From positions 2,170,001-2,234,000 of the forward strand of contig OZ246007.1 in the NCBI GenBank assembly GCA_965230515.1: a stretch of 64,000 bases of DNA, given 5' to 3'. This stretch comes from JAJFKB01 sp965230515. GTDB lineage: Bacteria > Pseudomonadota > Gammaproteobacteria > Pseudomonadales > IMCC2047. Position 1 is the stretch's first letter. The number at the start of each line of letters is the position of its first letter. Both the position numbers and the translations under genes were made by a program. Of the stretch, positions 36,584-45,168 are shown one piece after another. Below the pieces are notes generated by a model, which was not told where the DNA came from, ran no database searches, and was given only the letters and a program-made list of their open reading frames with translations.

Positions 36584-37324
36584 TTAGAACGCAGGGTCAC
36601 CCAAGTCCCCCCACCGATACTGCAGTATGCTGATGGCTGTAACAGGAGCCGTTTCGGTTCGTAAAATACGAGGACCCAGTTGCATAGCCTGAAAACCGTG
36701 CTGTAAAGCCTCGTTCAGCTCGGTGTCCGAAAAACCACCCTCCGGACCTACTAACAGGGTGACTGACGTTGGTTTGTTGTTCTGAGTCAGGGGCTTGCTG
36801 TTTTCCGGATGCAGGATCAGTTTCAATTCAGAGCTGGCGGAAGGCAGCCATTGCCTGAGCTGCGAGGGCGGGTGAATTGTGGGGACAATATTCAATCCGG
36901 ATTGTTCGCAGGCACTGATGGAGACTTTTCGCCAGTGGTTTAGTTTGTTTTGCAGACGTTTTCCGTCCAGTTTCACTTCGCAGTGTTCGCTGAACAGGGG
37001 GAACAGCCCCGTCACGCCAAGTTCAGTTGATTTTTGAATGACCCAATCCATTCGCTCACCACGGGAAATACCAATCGCCAGATGGATGTGTAGTGGAGAC
37101 TGACAGTCTCCCTTGTGCCATGACGAGACAGTGGCAGTAACCAGATTTTTCTTAATATCGGTTATCCGTGCCTCGTATTCTCCACCGGCCCCGTTAAACA
37201 GGGTTACCCGTGCATCCTTTGGCAGGCGCAGTACACGCGATAGATAATGTCCTGATTCAGGGGCAAGAGTGATTGTAGTGTTGGGCGCTAATGCCTGATC
37301 AACAAATAGTCGCGGAATTCGCAT
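36584..37324 (-). CDS. rsmE: 16S rRNA m3U1498 methyltransferase RsmE
   Basis: 246 residues of SPOUT fold. The knot region is LLVGPEGGFSDTELNEAL and LGPRILRTETAPVTAISIL, and the N-terminal PUA-like part has HYLSRVLRLPKDARV. It methylates U1498 of 16S rRNA using SAM. It lies 14 bp after metF and is probably the distal gene of the SAM-cycle operon, a fitting place for a SAM-using enzyme. Confidence 0.96.
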   Translation of the reverse strand: MRIPRLFVDQALAPNTTITLAPESGHYLSRVLRLPKDARVTLFNGAGGEYEARITDIKKNLVTATVSSWHKGDCQSPLHIHLAIGISRGERMDWVIQKSTELGVTGLFPLFSEHCEVKLDGKRLQNKLNHWRKVSISACEQSGLNIVPTIHPPSQLRQWLPSASSELKLILHPENSKPLTQNNKPTSVTLLVGPEGGFSDTELNEALQHGFQAMQLGPRILRTETAPVTAISILQYRWGDLGDPAF

Positions 37325-37338
37325 AGCAGTATGATGCG

Positions 37339-38175
37339 TTAAACGGGTAAGCCCAGATTATCCCACAGGCTGATAGTTGGTTCGGCCTTATTCATGGTAT
37401 AAAAATGCAGCCCGGGAGCACCACCCTCTAACAGTTTTTCACAAAGACCTGTGACCAGTTCAACACCGAAAGCCAGTATACTCTCTGAGTCGTCGGCGTA
37501 AGACTCCAGCCGTTTGCGCACCCAGCGAGGGATCTCTGCACCGCAAGCGTCTGAAAATCGTGCCAGATTGGCATAATTGGTGATGGGCATGATTCCTGGA
37601 ACAATCGGCTTGTCTATGCCGATTGTCTGACACCGTTCAATGAAATAAAAATAGGCGTCCGGGTTGTAGAAATATTGCGTTATAGCACTGTTGGCACCTG
37701 CATCCAGTTTATTTTTAAGATAGTAAAGGTCCTTGTCAAAGCTTTCGGCCTGTGGGTGAATTTCCGGATAGGCCGCCACTTCTATGTGAAAATAATCACC
37801 ACAGTGTTTGCGAATAAACTCAACTAATTCATTGGCGTAGACCAGGTGATTCCCACCCATTCCTGAGGGCAGGTCACCACGCAATGCAACCAGCCGGTTA
37901 ATGCCCATTTCGCGATAATGATCAAGAAGCTCGATAACGGTTTCCTGACCATCACCGCCAAAAGACAGGTGCGGCGCAACCGCGAGGCCAGCCTCGCGAA
38001 TTCTCTGCACGGTAGTGAAGGTTTTCTCTTTGGTTGAACCGCCAGCTCCGTAGGTGACAGAGAAAAAAGCAGGGTTCCTGGTACGCAAGGTTTCCCAGGT
38101 CGCCGCCAGGTTGGCATCGCCCTGTTCGCTTTTTGGCGGGAAAAACTCGCAACTGTAGATTTTGTTACTCATCAC
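37339..38175 (-). CDS. metF: Methylenetetrahydrofolate reductase
   Basis: 278 residues. CEFFPPKSEQGDANL, FFSVTYGAGGSTKEKT and ALRGDLPSGMG are MetF motifs, and Glu in CEFFPP is the catalytic acid of the family. It reduces methylene-THF to methyl-THF, the methyl donor for methionine synthesis. It follows ahcY by 65 bp and is transcribed with the SAM-cycle genes. I checked the 65 bp for an SAH riboswitch and did not find one. Confidence 0.96.
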   Translation of the reverse strand: MMSNKIYSCEFFPPKSEQGDANLAATWETLRTRNPAFFSVTYGAGGSTKEKTFTTVQRIREAGLAVAPHLSFGGDGQETVIELLDHYREMGINRLVALRGDLPSGMGGNHLVYANELVEFIRKHCGDYFHIEVAAYPEIHPQAESFDKDLYYLKNKLDAGANSAITQYFYNPDAYFYFIERCQTIGIDKPIVPGIMPITNYANLARFSDACGAEIPRWVRKRLESYADDSESILAFGVELVTGLCEKLLEGGAPGLHFYTMNKAEPTISLWDNLGLPV

Positions 38176-38240
38176 TTCAATCTCTCAACTTCTAGGGGGT
38201 GCCTGGTAAAACCTTGGCTGGCTATAAAATCTACAGGCTA

Positions 38241-39635
38241 TCAGTATCGATAGCTGTCCGGCTTGTAGGGCCCTTCGACCGGCACGCTGATATACTCAGA
38301 CTGCTCACTGGTCATCTTTGTAATAACCCCGTCAAAACCCGCTACCATATGTCGTGCAACCTCTTCATCCAACTGCTTGGGTAATACCTCAACCGTCAGC
38401 AGTTGCGCTTTAGTGCTGGCATCCTGGTCGGCAAAGGCCTGTTCAAACAGATACATTTGAGCCAATACCTGGTTGGCAAAGGAGCCGTCCATAATGCGTG
38501 ACGGGTGACCGGTTGCGTTACCCAGGTTCACCAGGCGGCCTTCCGATAGCAAAATCAAGTGATCGCCATTGTCCTTGTTACGATGAATGCGGTGAACCTG
38601 AGGCTTAACCTCTTCCCATTCCCAGTTTTCACGCATGAAAGCGGTATCAATCTCGTGGTCAAAGTGACCAATATTACAAACCACAGCACCGTTCTTCAGG
38701 CTTTGCAGCATATTTCTATCGCAAACGTTGACGTTGCCGGTGGTGGTTACTATCAGGTCAGTATTGCCTAATAGCGTCTGGTCAATCGAATCAATAGTGC
38801 CGTTATTCTCGCCATTAAGATACGGAGAAGCCAGTTCAAAACCGTCCATGCAAGCCTGCATGGCACAGATCGGATCGATTTCGCTCACCCTGACGATCAT
38901 GCCTTCCTGGCGAAGTGATTGCGCAGAGCCCTTGCCTACGTCGCCATAGCCAATAACCAGCGCTTTTTTACCGGATAGCAGGTGATCGGTGCCTCTCTTA
39001 ATGGCGTCATTCAGGCTGTGCCGACAACCGTATTTATTGTCATTTTTCGATTTGGTTACGGAATCATTGACGTTCACAGCCGGAACTTTCAAGGAGCCCT
39101 GCTCCAACATCTCCAGCAAGCGATGCACGCCAGTTGTTGTTTCTTCAGTTATACCGTGAATGTGATTGAGCATTTCCGGATATTTTTCATGGACCACAGC
39201 TGTCAGGTCGCCGCCATCATCCAGTAACATATTAGCGTTCCAGGGTTGACCATCCTTCAGGATTGTTTGCTCGATGCACCAGTCATACTCCTCTTCGGTT
39301 TCACCCTTCCAGGCAAAAACCGGAACCCCGGCAGCTGCGATCGCAGCGGCGGCGTGATCCTGTGTCGAGAAAATGTTACAGGAGGACCAGCGTACGTCTG
39401 CGCCCAAATCCAACAGTGTTTCTATCAACACTGCGGTCTGAATGGTCATGTGAATACAGCCGATAATACGGGCGTTGGCCAATGGCTTTTCTGAGCGGTA
39501 TTTTTCTCTTAAAGCCATTAATGCCGGCATCTCGTTCTCGGCAATTTCAATCTCTTTGCGTCCCCAGTCGGCGAGGCTGATGTCCGCGACTTTATAGTCC
39601 TGGGTGGTAGCTTGTGTGGCTGCAGTTTGAGTCAT
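38241..39635 (-). CDS. ahcY: Adenosylhomocysteinase (SAH hydrolase)
   Basis: 464 residues, the long proteobacterial form with an insert. The NAD-binding motif is VIGYGDVGKGSAQSL; DDGGDLT, VNVNDSVTKSKNDNKYGCRHS and the C-terminal PDSYRY are conserved. It splits S-adenosylhomocysteine into adenosine and homocysteine, relieving product inhibition of methyltransferases. It lies 45 bp downstream of metK in the operon regulator-metK-ahcY-metF. Confidence 0.97.
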   Translation of the reverse strand: MTQTAATQATTQDYKVADISLADWGRKEIEIAENEMPALMALREKYRSEKPLANARIIGCIHMTIQTAVLIETLLDLGADVRWSSCNIFSTQDHAAAAIAAAGVPVFAWKGETEEEYDWCIEQTILKDGQPWNANMLLDDGGDLTAVVHEKYPEMLNHIHGITEETTTGVHRLLEMLEQGSLKVPAVNVNDSVTKSKNDNKYGCRHSLNDAIKRGTDHLLSGKKALVIGYGDVGKGSAQSLRQEGMIVRVSEIDPICAMQACMDGFELASPYLNGENNGTIDSIDQTLLGNTDLIVTTTGNVNVCDRNMLQSLKNGAVVCNIGHFDHEIDTAFMRENWEWEEVKPQVHRIHRNKDNGDHLILLSEGRLVNLGNATGHPSRIMDGSFANQVLAQMYLFEQAFADQDASTKAQLLTVEVLPKQLDEEVARHMVAGFDGVITKMTSEQSEYISVPVEGPYKPDSYRY

Positions 39636-39680
39636 CTTTTGTGATTCCTGATTAGTGAATTAGGTGGTCTTAACCGTTTC

Positions 39681-40835
39681 TTAAAGAGCGGTGGCAAGAG
39701 CAGCGGCTTTATCGGTTTTTTCCCAGGTGAAGTCAGCTTCTTCCCGACCAAAGTGGCCATAGGCCGCGGTGGCACGATAGATGGGCCGTTTTAAATCCAG
39801 CATGTCAACCAGGCCAGCGGGGCGCAGATCAAAGTGCTCATTCACCAGTTGAGAAATAATGGCGTCATCGATCTTGCCGGTTCCGAAAGTGTTTACGCTG
39901 ATCGAGGTGGGCTCAGCAACACCAATTGCATAGGACACCTGAATCTCGCAACGATCGGCTAACCCTGCGGCGACAATGTTTTTTGCCACATAGCGTCCCG
40001 CATAGGCGGCAGAACGATCGACTTTGGATGGGTCTTTGCCTGAGAATGCGCCACCGCCATGTCGAGCCATGCCGCCGTATGTATCGACAATGATTTTACG
40101 TCCGGTAAGGCCACAGTCGCCAACGGGGCCACCAATAACAAACTGGCCAGTTGGGTTGATATGGTACTTGGTGTCGGCATGCAGCCATTCGGCTGGCAAT
40201 ACATGTTGAATAACCTCTTCCATCATGGCTTCACGAATATCTTTTTGATCGACGTCGGGGTCATGTTGAGTGGATAGTACGACGGCATCGACAGCTACCG
40301 GTTTACCGTTCTCATATCTGAGTGTGACCTGGCTTTTTGCATCCGGGCGCAACCAGGTTAATACGTTATGCTTTCTCAGGTAGGCCTGCCGCTCAACCAA
40401 ACGGTGCGAATAGTAGATGGGAGCGGGCATTAACACCTCTGTTTCGTTGGTTGCATAGCCGAACATCAGGCCTTGATCGCCAGCGCCCTGCTCTTTGGCT
40501 TCACCTTCGTCAACCCCCATCGCAATGTCGCCGGATTGTTTGCCAATGGCATTGAGTACGGCACAGGAGGCGCCATCAAAGCCGACATCAGAACTGTTAT
40601 AACCAATATCAAGAATAACGTTTCTTACCAGATCTTCCAGATCAATATAGGTATCGGTACGAACCTCTCCGGCGATAATGGCCATGCCGGTTTTTACCAT
40701 GGTTTCAACAGCCACGCGTGCGTTCTTGTCATCAGCAATGATCGCGTCTAAAACTGCGTCGGATATCTGGTCAGCCATTTTATCAGGGTGACCTTCGGAG
40801 ACAGATTCGGATGTAAATAGGGAGTAATCGCTCAT
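39681..40835 (-). CDS. metK: S-adenosylmethionine synthetase
   Basis: 384 residues, the usual length. SVSEGHPDKMADQISDAVLD, GAGDQGLMFGYA and the phosphate loop GGGAFSGKDPSKVDRS are intact. It makes SAM from methionine and ATP. It lies 29 bp after the ArsR-methyltransferase gene and is probably controlled with it. Confidence 0.98.
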   Translation of the reverse strand: MSDYSLFTSESVSEGHPDKMADQISDAVLDAIIADDKNARVAVETMVKTGMAIIAGEVRTDTYIDLEDLVRNVILDIGYNSSDVGFDGASCAVLNAIGKQSGDIAMGVDEGEAKEQGAGDQGLMFGYATNETEVLMPAPIYYSHRLVERQAYLRKHNVLTWLRPDAKSQVTLRYENGKPVAVDAVVLSTQHDPDVDQKDIREAMMEEVIQHVLPAEWLHADTKYHINPTGQFVIGGPVGDCGLTGRKIIVDTYGGMARHGGGAFSGKDPSKVDRSAAYAGRYVAKNIVAAGLADRCEIQVSYAIGVAEPTSISVNTFGTGKIDDAIISQLVNEHFDLRPAGLVDMLDLKRPIYRATAAYGHFGREEADFTWEKTDKAAALATAL

Positions 40836-40864
40836 ATTATCGCTCGTATGTTCATTAGTTGGAG

Positions 40865-41881
40865 TTAGTCGTAGGATTTTTGAAAAAGATGTAGTTGTAC
40901 CTGGAAACCGTTGCGCAGGCTTAAATAAAGGCTTTGATGAGCCTCCAGCCCTGCCGATTCTGCCCAGTGCTGCAGATCACCCGGCTCAAAACCAAACCAA
41001 AGGTCGCCACAGCTTTCCTTTACCCATTGCTGATCATGGGGACAGAGTTCTGCAACCAGCATAAATCCACCGGGCACCAGTAGCTGGTTGGTATGCTGAA
41101 ACACGACCGCCGGTGAGGCGATGTGGTGTAGCACCATATTGCAAACCACCAGGCTTCCTTTAAGTCCCAGATCGGCTGCGTCACCGGGTTCACCTTCTAT
41201 AAATTGAATATTGGTCAGCTGTTTGTTTGCAGCATTGTTTTTTGCCAGCGCCAGCATGCTGGCAGAGTTATCCAAAGCAATCACCTGGGAAAAACGTGAT
41301 GCCAGTTCCGTTAAATAGTCACCCTCTCCAGGGCCAATCTCAATAGCAGTCGCGGTTTTGGCAAGCCCGGTTAGTTTTACCAGCTCGCGAATGTTTGCGA
41401 CATACTGTGAGTTTTCCGTGATCAGTGCCTGATGCTCTTTAAACTTGTCTGCATTTTTCGCAAAAAACTCCAGCGATGATCGGGCGCGCTCTGCTCTTAT
41501 CTCTTCCATGCGCAACAGGGCGTCCGGGTCGATCGGTAACTGGTCAATATTGATAAAGAGTGCTCGTAGAAAATTGATCAGCAGGTTTTCTGCGGTGAGT
41601 AACGGTCGACGATAAAAGATAGAGTTTCCTTCACGTCGTGTCGCCACCAAGCCGGCCTGGGCAAGCACTTTCAGGTGGTGGCTCAGTTTTGATTGCGCCA
41701 GATTAAGAATATGGCACAACTCAAGTACCCCATAGGATTCGGTGCGCATCATTCGAAGAATCTTCAAGCGCAGCGGATCCGATGCAGCTTTGCAGGCACG
41801 GGCAAGAATGGCTTCACCCAAGTCTGTGGGGTATGCCTGCTGCTGATTCTCCGGACTGTCCTGTGGCAAACTATTTTTCAT
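40865..41881 (-). CDS. ArsR-type regulator fused to a SAM-dependent methyltransferase (SahR-like)
   Basis: 338 residues. The N-terminal winged helix-turn-helix (about 20-110) reads SDPLRLKILRMMRTESYGVLELCHILNLAQSKLSHHLKVLAQAGLV, an ArsR-family domain without the metal-binding Cys motif of the arsenic sensors. The C-terminal half (about 150-338) is a class I methyltransferase with motif I in TAIEIGPGEGDYL. Pseudomonas has the same fusion beside metK. SAM-cycle repressors called SahR, ArsR-type proteins responding to SAH, are known in proteobacteria; membership of that group is my inference from gene context and the 30-bp palindrome upstream. Whether the methyltransferase domain catalyses or only binds SAM/SAH cannot be told. 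Confidence 0.85.
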   Translation of the reverse strand: MKNSLPQDSPENQQQAYPTDLGEAILARACKAASDPLRLKILRMMRTESYGVLELCHILNLAQSKLSHHLKVLAQAGLVATRREGNSIFYRRPLLTAENLLINFLRALFINIDQLPIDPDALLRMEEIRAERARSSLEFFAKNADKFKEHQALITENSQYVANIRELVKLTGLAKTATAIEIGPGEGDYLTELASRFSQVIALDNSASMLALAKNNAANKQLTNIQFIEGEPGDAADLGLKGSLVVCNMVLHHIASPAVVFQHTNQLLVPGGFMLVAELCPHDQQWVKESCGDLWFGFEPGDLQHWAESAGLEAHQSLYLSLRNGFQVQLHLFQKSYD

Positions 41882-41890
41882 AGTGATGCA

Positions 41891-41919
41891 GTTATAGCAC
41901 CGAGACGGGGATTAATCAA
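41891..41919 (-). promoter_or_regulatory. Putative promoter of the regulator-metK-ahcY-metF operon
   Basis: On the minus strand TTGATT (41919-41914) and TATAAC (41896-41891) are 17 bp apart. The -35 touches the end of the 30-bp palindrome, so a bound repressor would block it. The start codon at 41881 lies only about 10 bp after the -10, implying a nearly leaderless message or a start further in. Confidence 0.4.
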
Positions 41920-41948
41920 TTCTATATCAAAATATTTTGATATAGAAT
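41919..41948. promoter_or_regulatory. 30-bp perfect palindrome, probable operator
   Basis: The left arm ATTCTATATCAAAAT (41919-41933) is followed by its exact reverse complement (41934-41948). It lies 37 bp upstream of the regulator gene and 149 bp upstream of tkt, between the divergent genes. The position and symmetry suit a dimeric ArsR-type repressor acting on its own operon; possible control of tkt is open. I found no second copy before metF, ahcY or metK. Confidence 0.75.
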
Positions 41949-42097
41949 GAGGATTTCGCTGAATGGTTAGCCAGATTGAAAATAAAGCCGATATTAGTTG
42001 CAGGTTTTGCAAAGTTAGATTTGATGCTTTGACTCAGTTAGGTGAAAATAGGCGGCTTTTAAAATGAGCAGAATTTGCTGCCAACAAGAGGTTCAAT

Positions 42098-44104
42098 ATG
42101 TCGTCGCCTTCCGCTTCGCGAAATCAATTAGCTAACGCTGTCCGTGCCTTGAGCATGGATGCAGTGCAACAAGCCAACTCCGGGCACCCTGGTGCACCAA
42201 TGGGAATGGCTGATATCGCTGAAGTACTCTGGAATGATTTCCTGATCCATAGCCCGAAAAATCCCGACTGGCCAAATAGAGATCGATTTGTGCTTTCAAA
42301 TGGCCACGGATCAATGCTGCTCTATTCGTTGCTACATCTTGCCGGCTATGACCTGGGCATTGAGGATCTGAAGAGTTTTCGCCAGTTACATTCCAAAACA
42401 CCGGGGCATCCGGAGCACGGCTATGCTCCAGGTGTAGAAACAACTACCGGGCCACTGGGTCAGGGTATTGCCAATGCGGTGGGTATGGCGCTGGCGGAAA
42501 AAGTGCTGGCGGCTCAGTTTAACGAGCCGGAGCATCAGATTGTTGACCACCACACCTATGTATTTCTGGGTGACGGTTGCCTGATGGAAGGGATTTCTCA
42601 TGAGGCCTGTTCACTTGCCGGTACACATGGTCTGGGCAAACTGATCGCCATTTACGATGACAATGGCATCTCTATCGATGGCAAGGTACAGGGCTGGTTC
42701 ACCGAAGATACTGCCAAACGCTTTGAGGCGTATGGCTGGCAGGTGATTGCTCATGTTGATGGTCACGACCCTGAAGAGGTCAAGATTGCCTTAAATACAG
42801 CGCGATCCAATCAGCAGCAGCCAACACTGATTTGCTGTCAGACCGTTATCGGTTATGGTGCCCCGAATAAACAGGGCAGCGAGAGTGTTCATGGCGCGGC
42901 ACTGGGTGTTGATGAGGTTCAGGCGACACGTGAAAACCTGGGATGGGATTATGCACCCTTTGAAGTGCCTGATGATATCTACGCGGGTTGGAACGCAGTA
43001 GCCAAAGGTGATGAAGCAGAGGGAGAGTGGCGAGCACGCTTTGATCAGTATCGCCAGGCTTTTCCAGAGAAGGCGGCGGAGTTTGAGCGTCGTAGTCAGG
43101 GTTTGTTGCCTGAACATTTTGCGGAATCAGCGCAACAGTATATTAAAGAGGTTCAGGCAGAGGCTGAAAAGGTTGCGACGCGCAAAGCATCGCAAAATTG
43201 CCTTAACGCGTTTGCGCCATTATTGCCTGAAATGCTTGGCGGTTCAGCAGATTTGACCGGCTCCAATCTGACCAACTGGAAGGGTTCTCAACCCCTGACC
43301 CGGGATAATGCCGAAGGAAACTATATTTACTATGGGGTGAGAGAGTTCGGTATGTCAGCCATTATGAACGGTATTGCCCTGCATGGGGGTTTTATACCCT
43401 ATGGTGGTACCTTCCTGATGTTTATGGAATATGCCCGTAATGCGGTGCGAATGGCGGCGTTAATGAAGCAGCGAAGTATTTTTGTCTATACCCATGACTC
43501 GATCGGGTTGGGCGAAGATGGCCCTACGCATCAGGCGGTAGAGCAGCTTACAGCGCTGCGCTCGACACCCAATATGTCAGTCTGGCGTCCCTGTGATACT
43601 GTTGAATCTGCCGTTGCCTGGCAGCGTGCTATCGAAAAACAGGATGGCCCCAGCGCCCTGATATTCTCGCGTCAGGGGTTGCCGGTAATGCCGCGTGGTG
43701 AATCGGTGCTGAGCGACATATATAAGGGTGGCTATGTGCTCAAAGACTGTGCAGAGAAACCCAAGGCAATCGTTATTGCGACCGGGTCAGAAGTGGAGAT
43801 TGCCATGGCGGCGGTTGAACAGCTTCAGCAGCAGGGCGTCCAGGTGAGGCTGGTTTCCATGCCATCAGTTGATCATTTTGAGGCACAGGATGATGAGTAC
43901 CGGGAAAGTGTAATACCTGCCAGCGTGGCAGCGCGGGTTACTGTTGAAGCGTCGCATCAGGATTACTGGTTTAAATACGCCGGGTTAAACGGGCGGGTGA
44001 TTGGTATGAACAGCTTCGGTGAATCGGCACCCGGTGGGCAGTTAATGGAGTACTTTGGCTTTACCGTGGATAATATTGTGCAAAGTGTTAAGGCGATTCT
44101 TTAA
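42098..44104 (+). CDS. tkt: Transketolase
   Basis: 668 residues. The thiamine diphosphate motif GDGCLMEGISHEACSLAG...IAIYDDN and the transketolase signature GHPGAPMGMADIAEVLW are present. It transfers two-carbon units in the pentose phosphate pathway. SD AAGAGG precedes the ATG. It begins a plus-strand run tkt-epd-pgk-fba and is 14 bp before epd. Confidence 0.97.
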   Translation: MSSPSASRNQLANAVRALSMDAVQQANSGHPGAPMGMADIAEVLWNDFLIHSPKNPDWPNRDRFVLSNGHGSMLLYSLLHLAGYDLGIEDLKSFRQLHSKTPGHPEHGYAPGVETTTGPLGQGIANAVGMALAEKVLAAQFNEPEHQIVDHHTYVFLGDGCLMEGISHEACSLAGTHGLGKLIAIYDDNGISIDGKVQGWFTEDTAKRFEAYGWQVIAHVDGHDPEEVKIALNTARSNQQQPTLICCQTVIGYGAPNKQGSESVHGAALGVDEVQATRENLGWDYAPFEVPDDIYAGWNAVAKGDEAEGEWRARFDQYRQAFPEKAAEFERRSQGLLPEHFAESAQQYIKEVQAEAEKVATRKASQNCLNAFAPLLPEMLGGSADLTGSNLTNWKGSQPLTRDNAEGNYIYYGVREFGMSAIMNGIALHGGFIPYGGTFLMFMEYARNAVRMAALMKQRSIFVYTHDSIGLGEDGPTHQAVEQLTALRSTPNMSVWRPCDTVESAVAWQRAIEKQDGPSALIFSRQGLPVMPRGESVLSDIYKGGYVLKDCAEKPKAIVIATGSEVEIAMAAVEQLQQQGVQVRLVSMPSVDHFEAQDDEYRESVIPASVAARVTVEASHQDYWFKYAGLNGRVIGMNSFGESAPGGQLMEYFGFTVDNIVQSVKAIL

Positions 44105-44118
44105 GTGACGGAAAAAAG

Positions 44119-45135
44119 ATGGCCTACCGCATAGCGATTAACGGGTATGGTCGAATTGGCCGTTGTGTGTTGCGGGCATTTTATGAGTCTGCACATCAAC
44201 AGCAAATGGAAATCGTCGCCATCAATGAATTGGCGGATATTGAAACCATTGCCCACCTGACCAAATATGATTCAACCCACGGACGGTTTTCGGGTCAGGT
44301 GCAAGTGGAGGATGAAGCGTTACTGGTAAATTCTGACCGGATTCCCGTCACCCATTTCGAACAGCGAGACCGATTACCCTGGAGCGATTATTCAGTGGAC
44401 CTGGTGCTGGAGTGTTCCGGTAGCTTTAACGATCGGCGTTCTGCTGAAGAGCATTTGGCTTGTGGTGCCAAGCGGGTGCTTTTTTCCCAGCCGGCAGAGT
44501 CCTGCGTTGACGCAACTATTGTTTATGGAGTCAACGAACAGACGTTGAGTGCGGACGATGCAGTGATTTCAAACGCTTCCTGCACCACCAACTGTATTGT
44601 GCCGGTGATCGACTGTTTGCATCAGGGCATCGGTATTGAGCTAGGGCATATCACCACCATTCACTCGGCGATGAACGATCAGCCGGTCATCGATGCTTAT
44701 CATCATACTGATTTAAGGCGCACTCGAAGTGCCAGCAGTTCGATTATTCCTGTGGAAACGCAACTGGCCAAAGGAATAGGCAGGGTCCTGCCTGAGTTTG
44801 AAGGAAAATTTACTGCTTCAGCGATGCGTGTTCCGACGGTCAACGTATCAATCATGGATCTGACCATGGTGATGAGTCGTGACACCAGTGTCGCAGAGAT
44901 CAATGCATTGTTGAAAGAAGCGGCTGCAGAGAAGCTGGTGGGTATTTTAGGCTATACCGATGAACTGCTGGCGTCCTGTGACTTCAATCATGATGCACGT
45001 TCTTCCATCGTCGATGGTGGTCAAACCTGTGTGACTGGCAACCGGCTGGTTAAGGTGATGGCCTGGTTTGATAACGAATGGGGCTTTGCCAACCGCATGC
45101 TGGATGTGGCAGCGGTACTTAAACAATTTGCCTAG
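44119..45135 (+). CDS. epd: Erythrose-4-phosphate dehydrogenase (GAPDH family)
   Basis: 338 residues. NAD fold INGYGRIGRCVLRAFYES, catalytic Cys in SNASCTTNCIVP, and IHSAMNDQPVIDAYHHTDLRRTR. The last stretch, with N/D-x-QPVIDAYH, matches Epd rather than GapA, as does placement before pgk. Epd oxidises erythrose 4-phosphate toward pyridoxal phosphate synthesis; a GAPDH role cannot be excluded from sequence. Confidence 0.87.
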   Translation: MAYRIAINGYGRIGRCVLRAFYESAHQQQMEIVAINELADIETIAHLTKYDSTHGRFSGQVQVEDEALLVNSDRIPVTHFEQRDRLPWSDYSVDLVLECSGSFNDRRSAEEHLACGAKRVLFSQPAESCVDATIVYGVNEQTLSADDAVISNASCTTNCIVPVIDCLHQGIGIELGHITTIHSAMNDQPVIDAYHHTDLRRTRSASSSIIPVETQLAKGIGRVLPEFEGKFTASAMRVPTVNVSIMDLTMVMSRDTSVAEINALLKEAAAEKLVGILGYTDELLASCDFNHDARSSIVDGGQTCVTGNRLVKVMAWFDNEWGFANRMLDVAAVLKQFA

Positions 45136-45168
45136 CAGGCTGTTAAGAGAAGGATTAAGGGAAACGAG

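Noticed and set aside
38176..38240. Possible SAH riboswitch between ahcY and metF
   Set aside because: SAH riboswitches occur before such genes in proteobacteria, but the 65 bp do not show the conserved core or pseudoknot pairs that I would expect, and they lie inside an operon.
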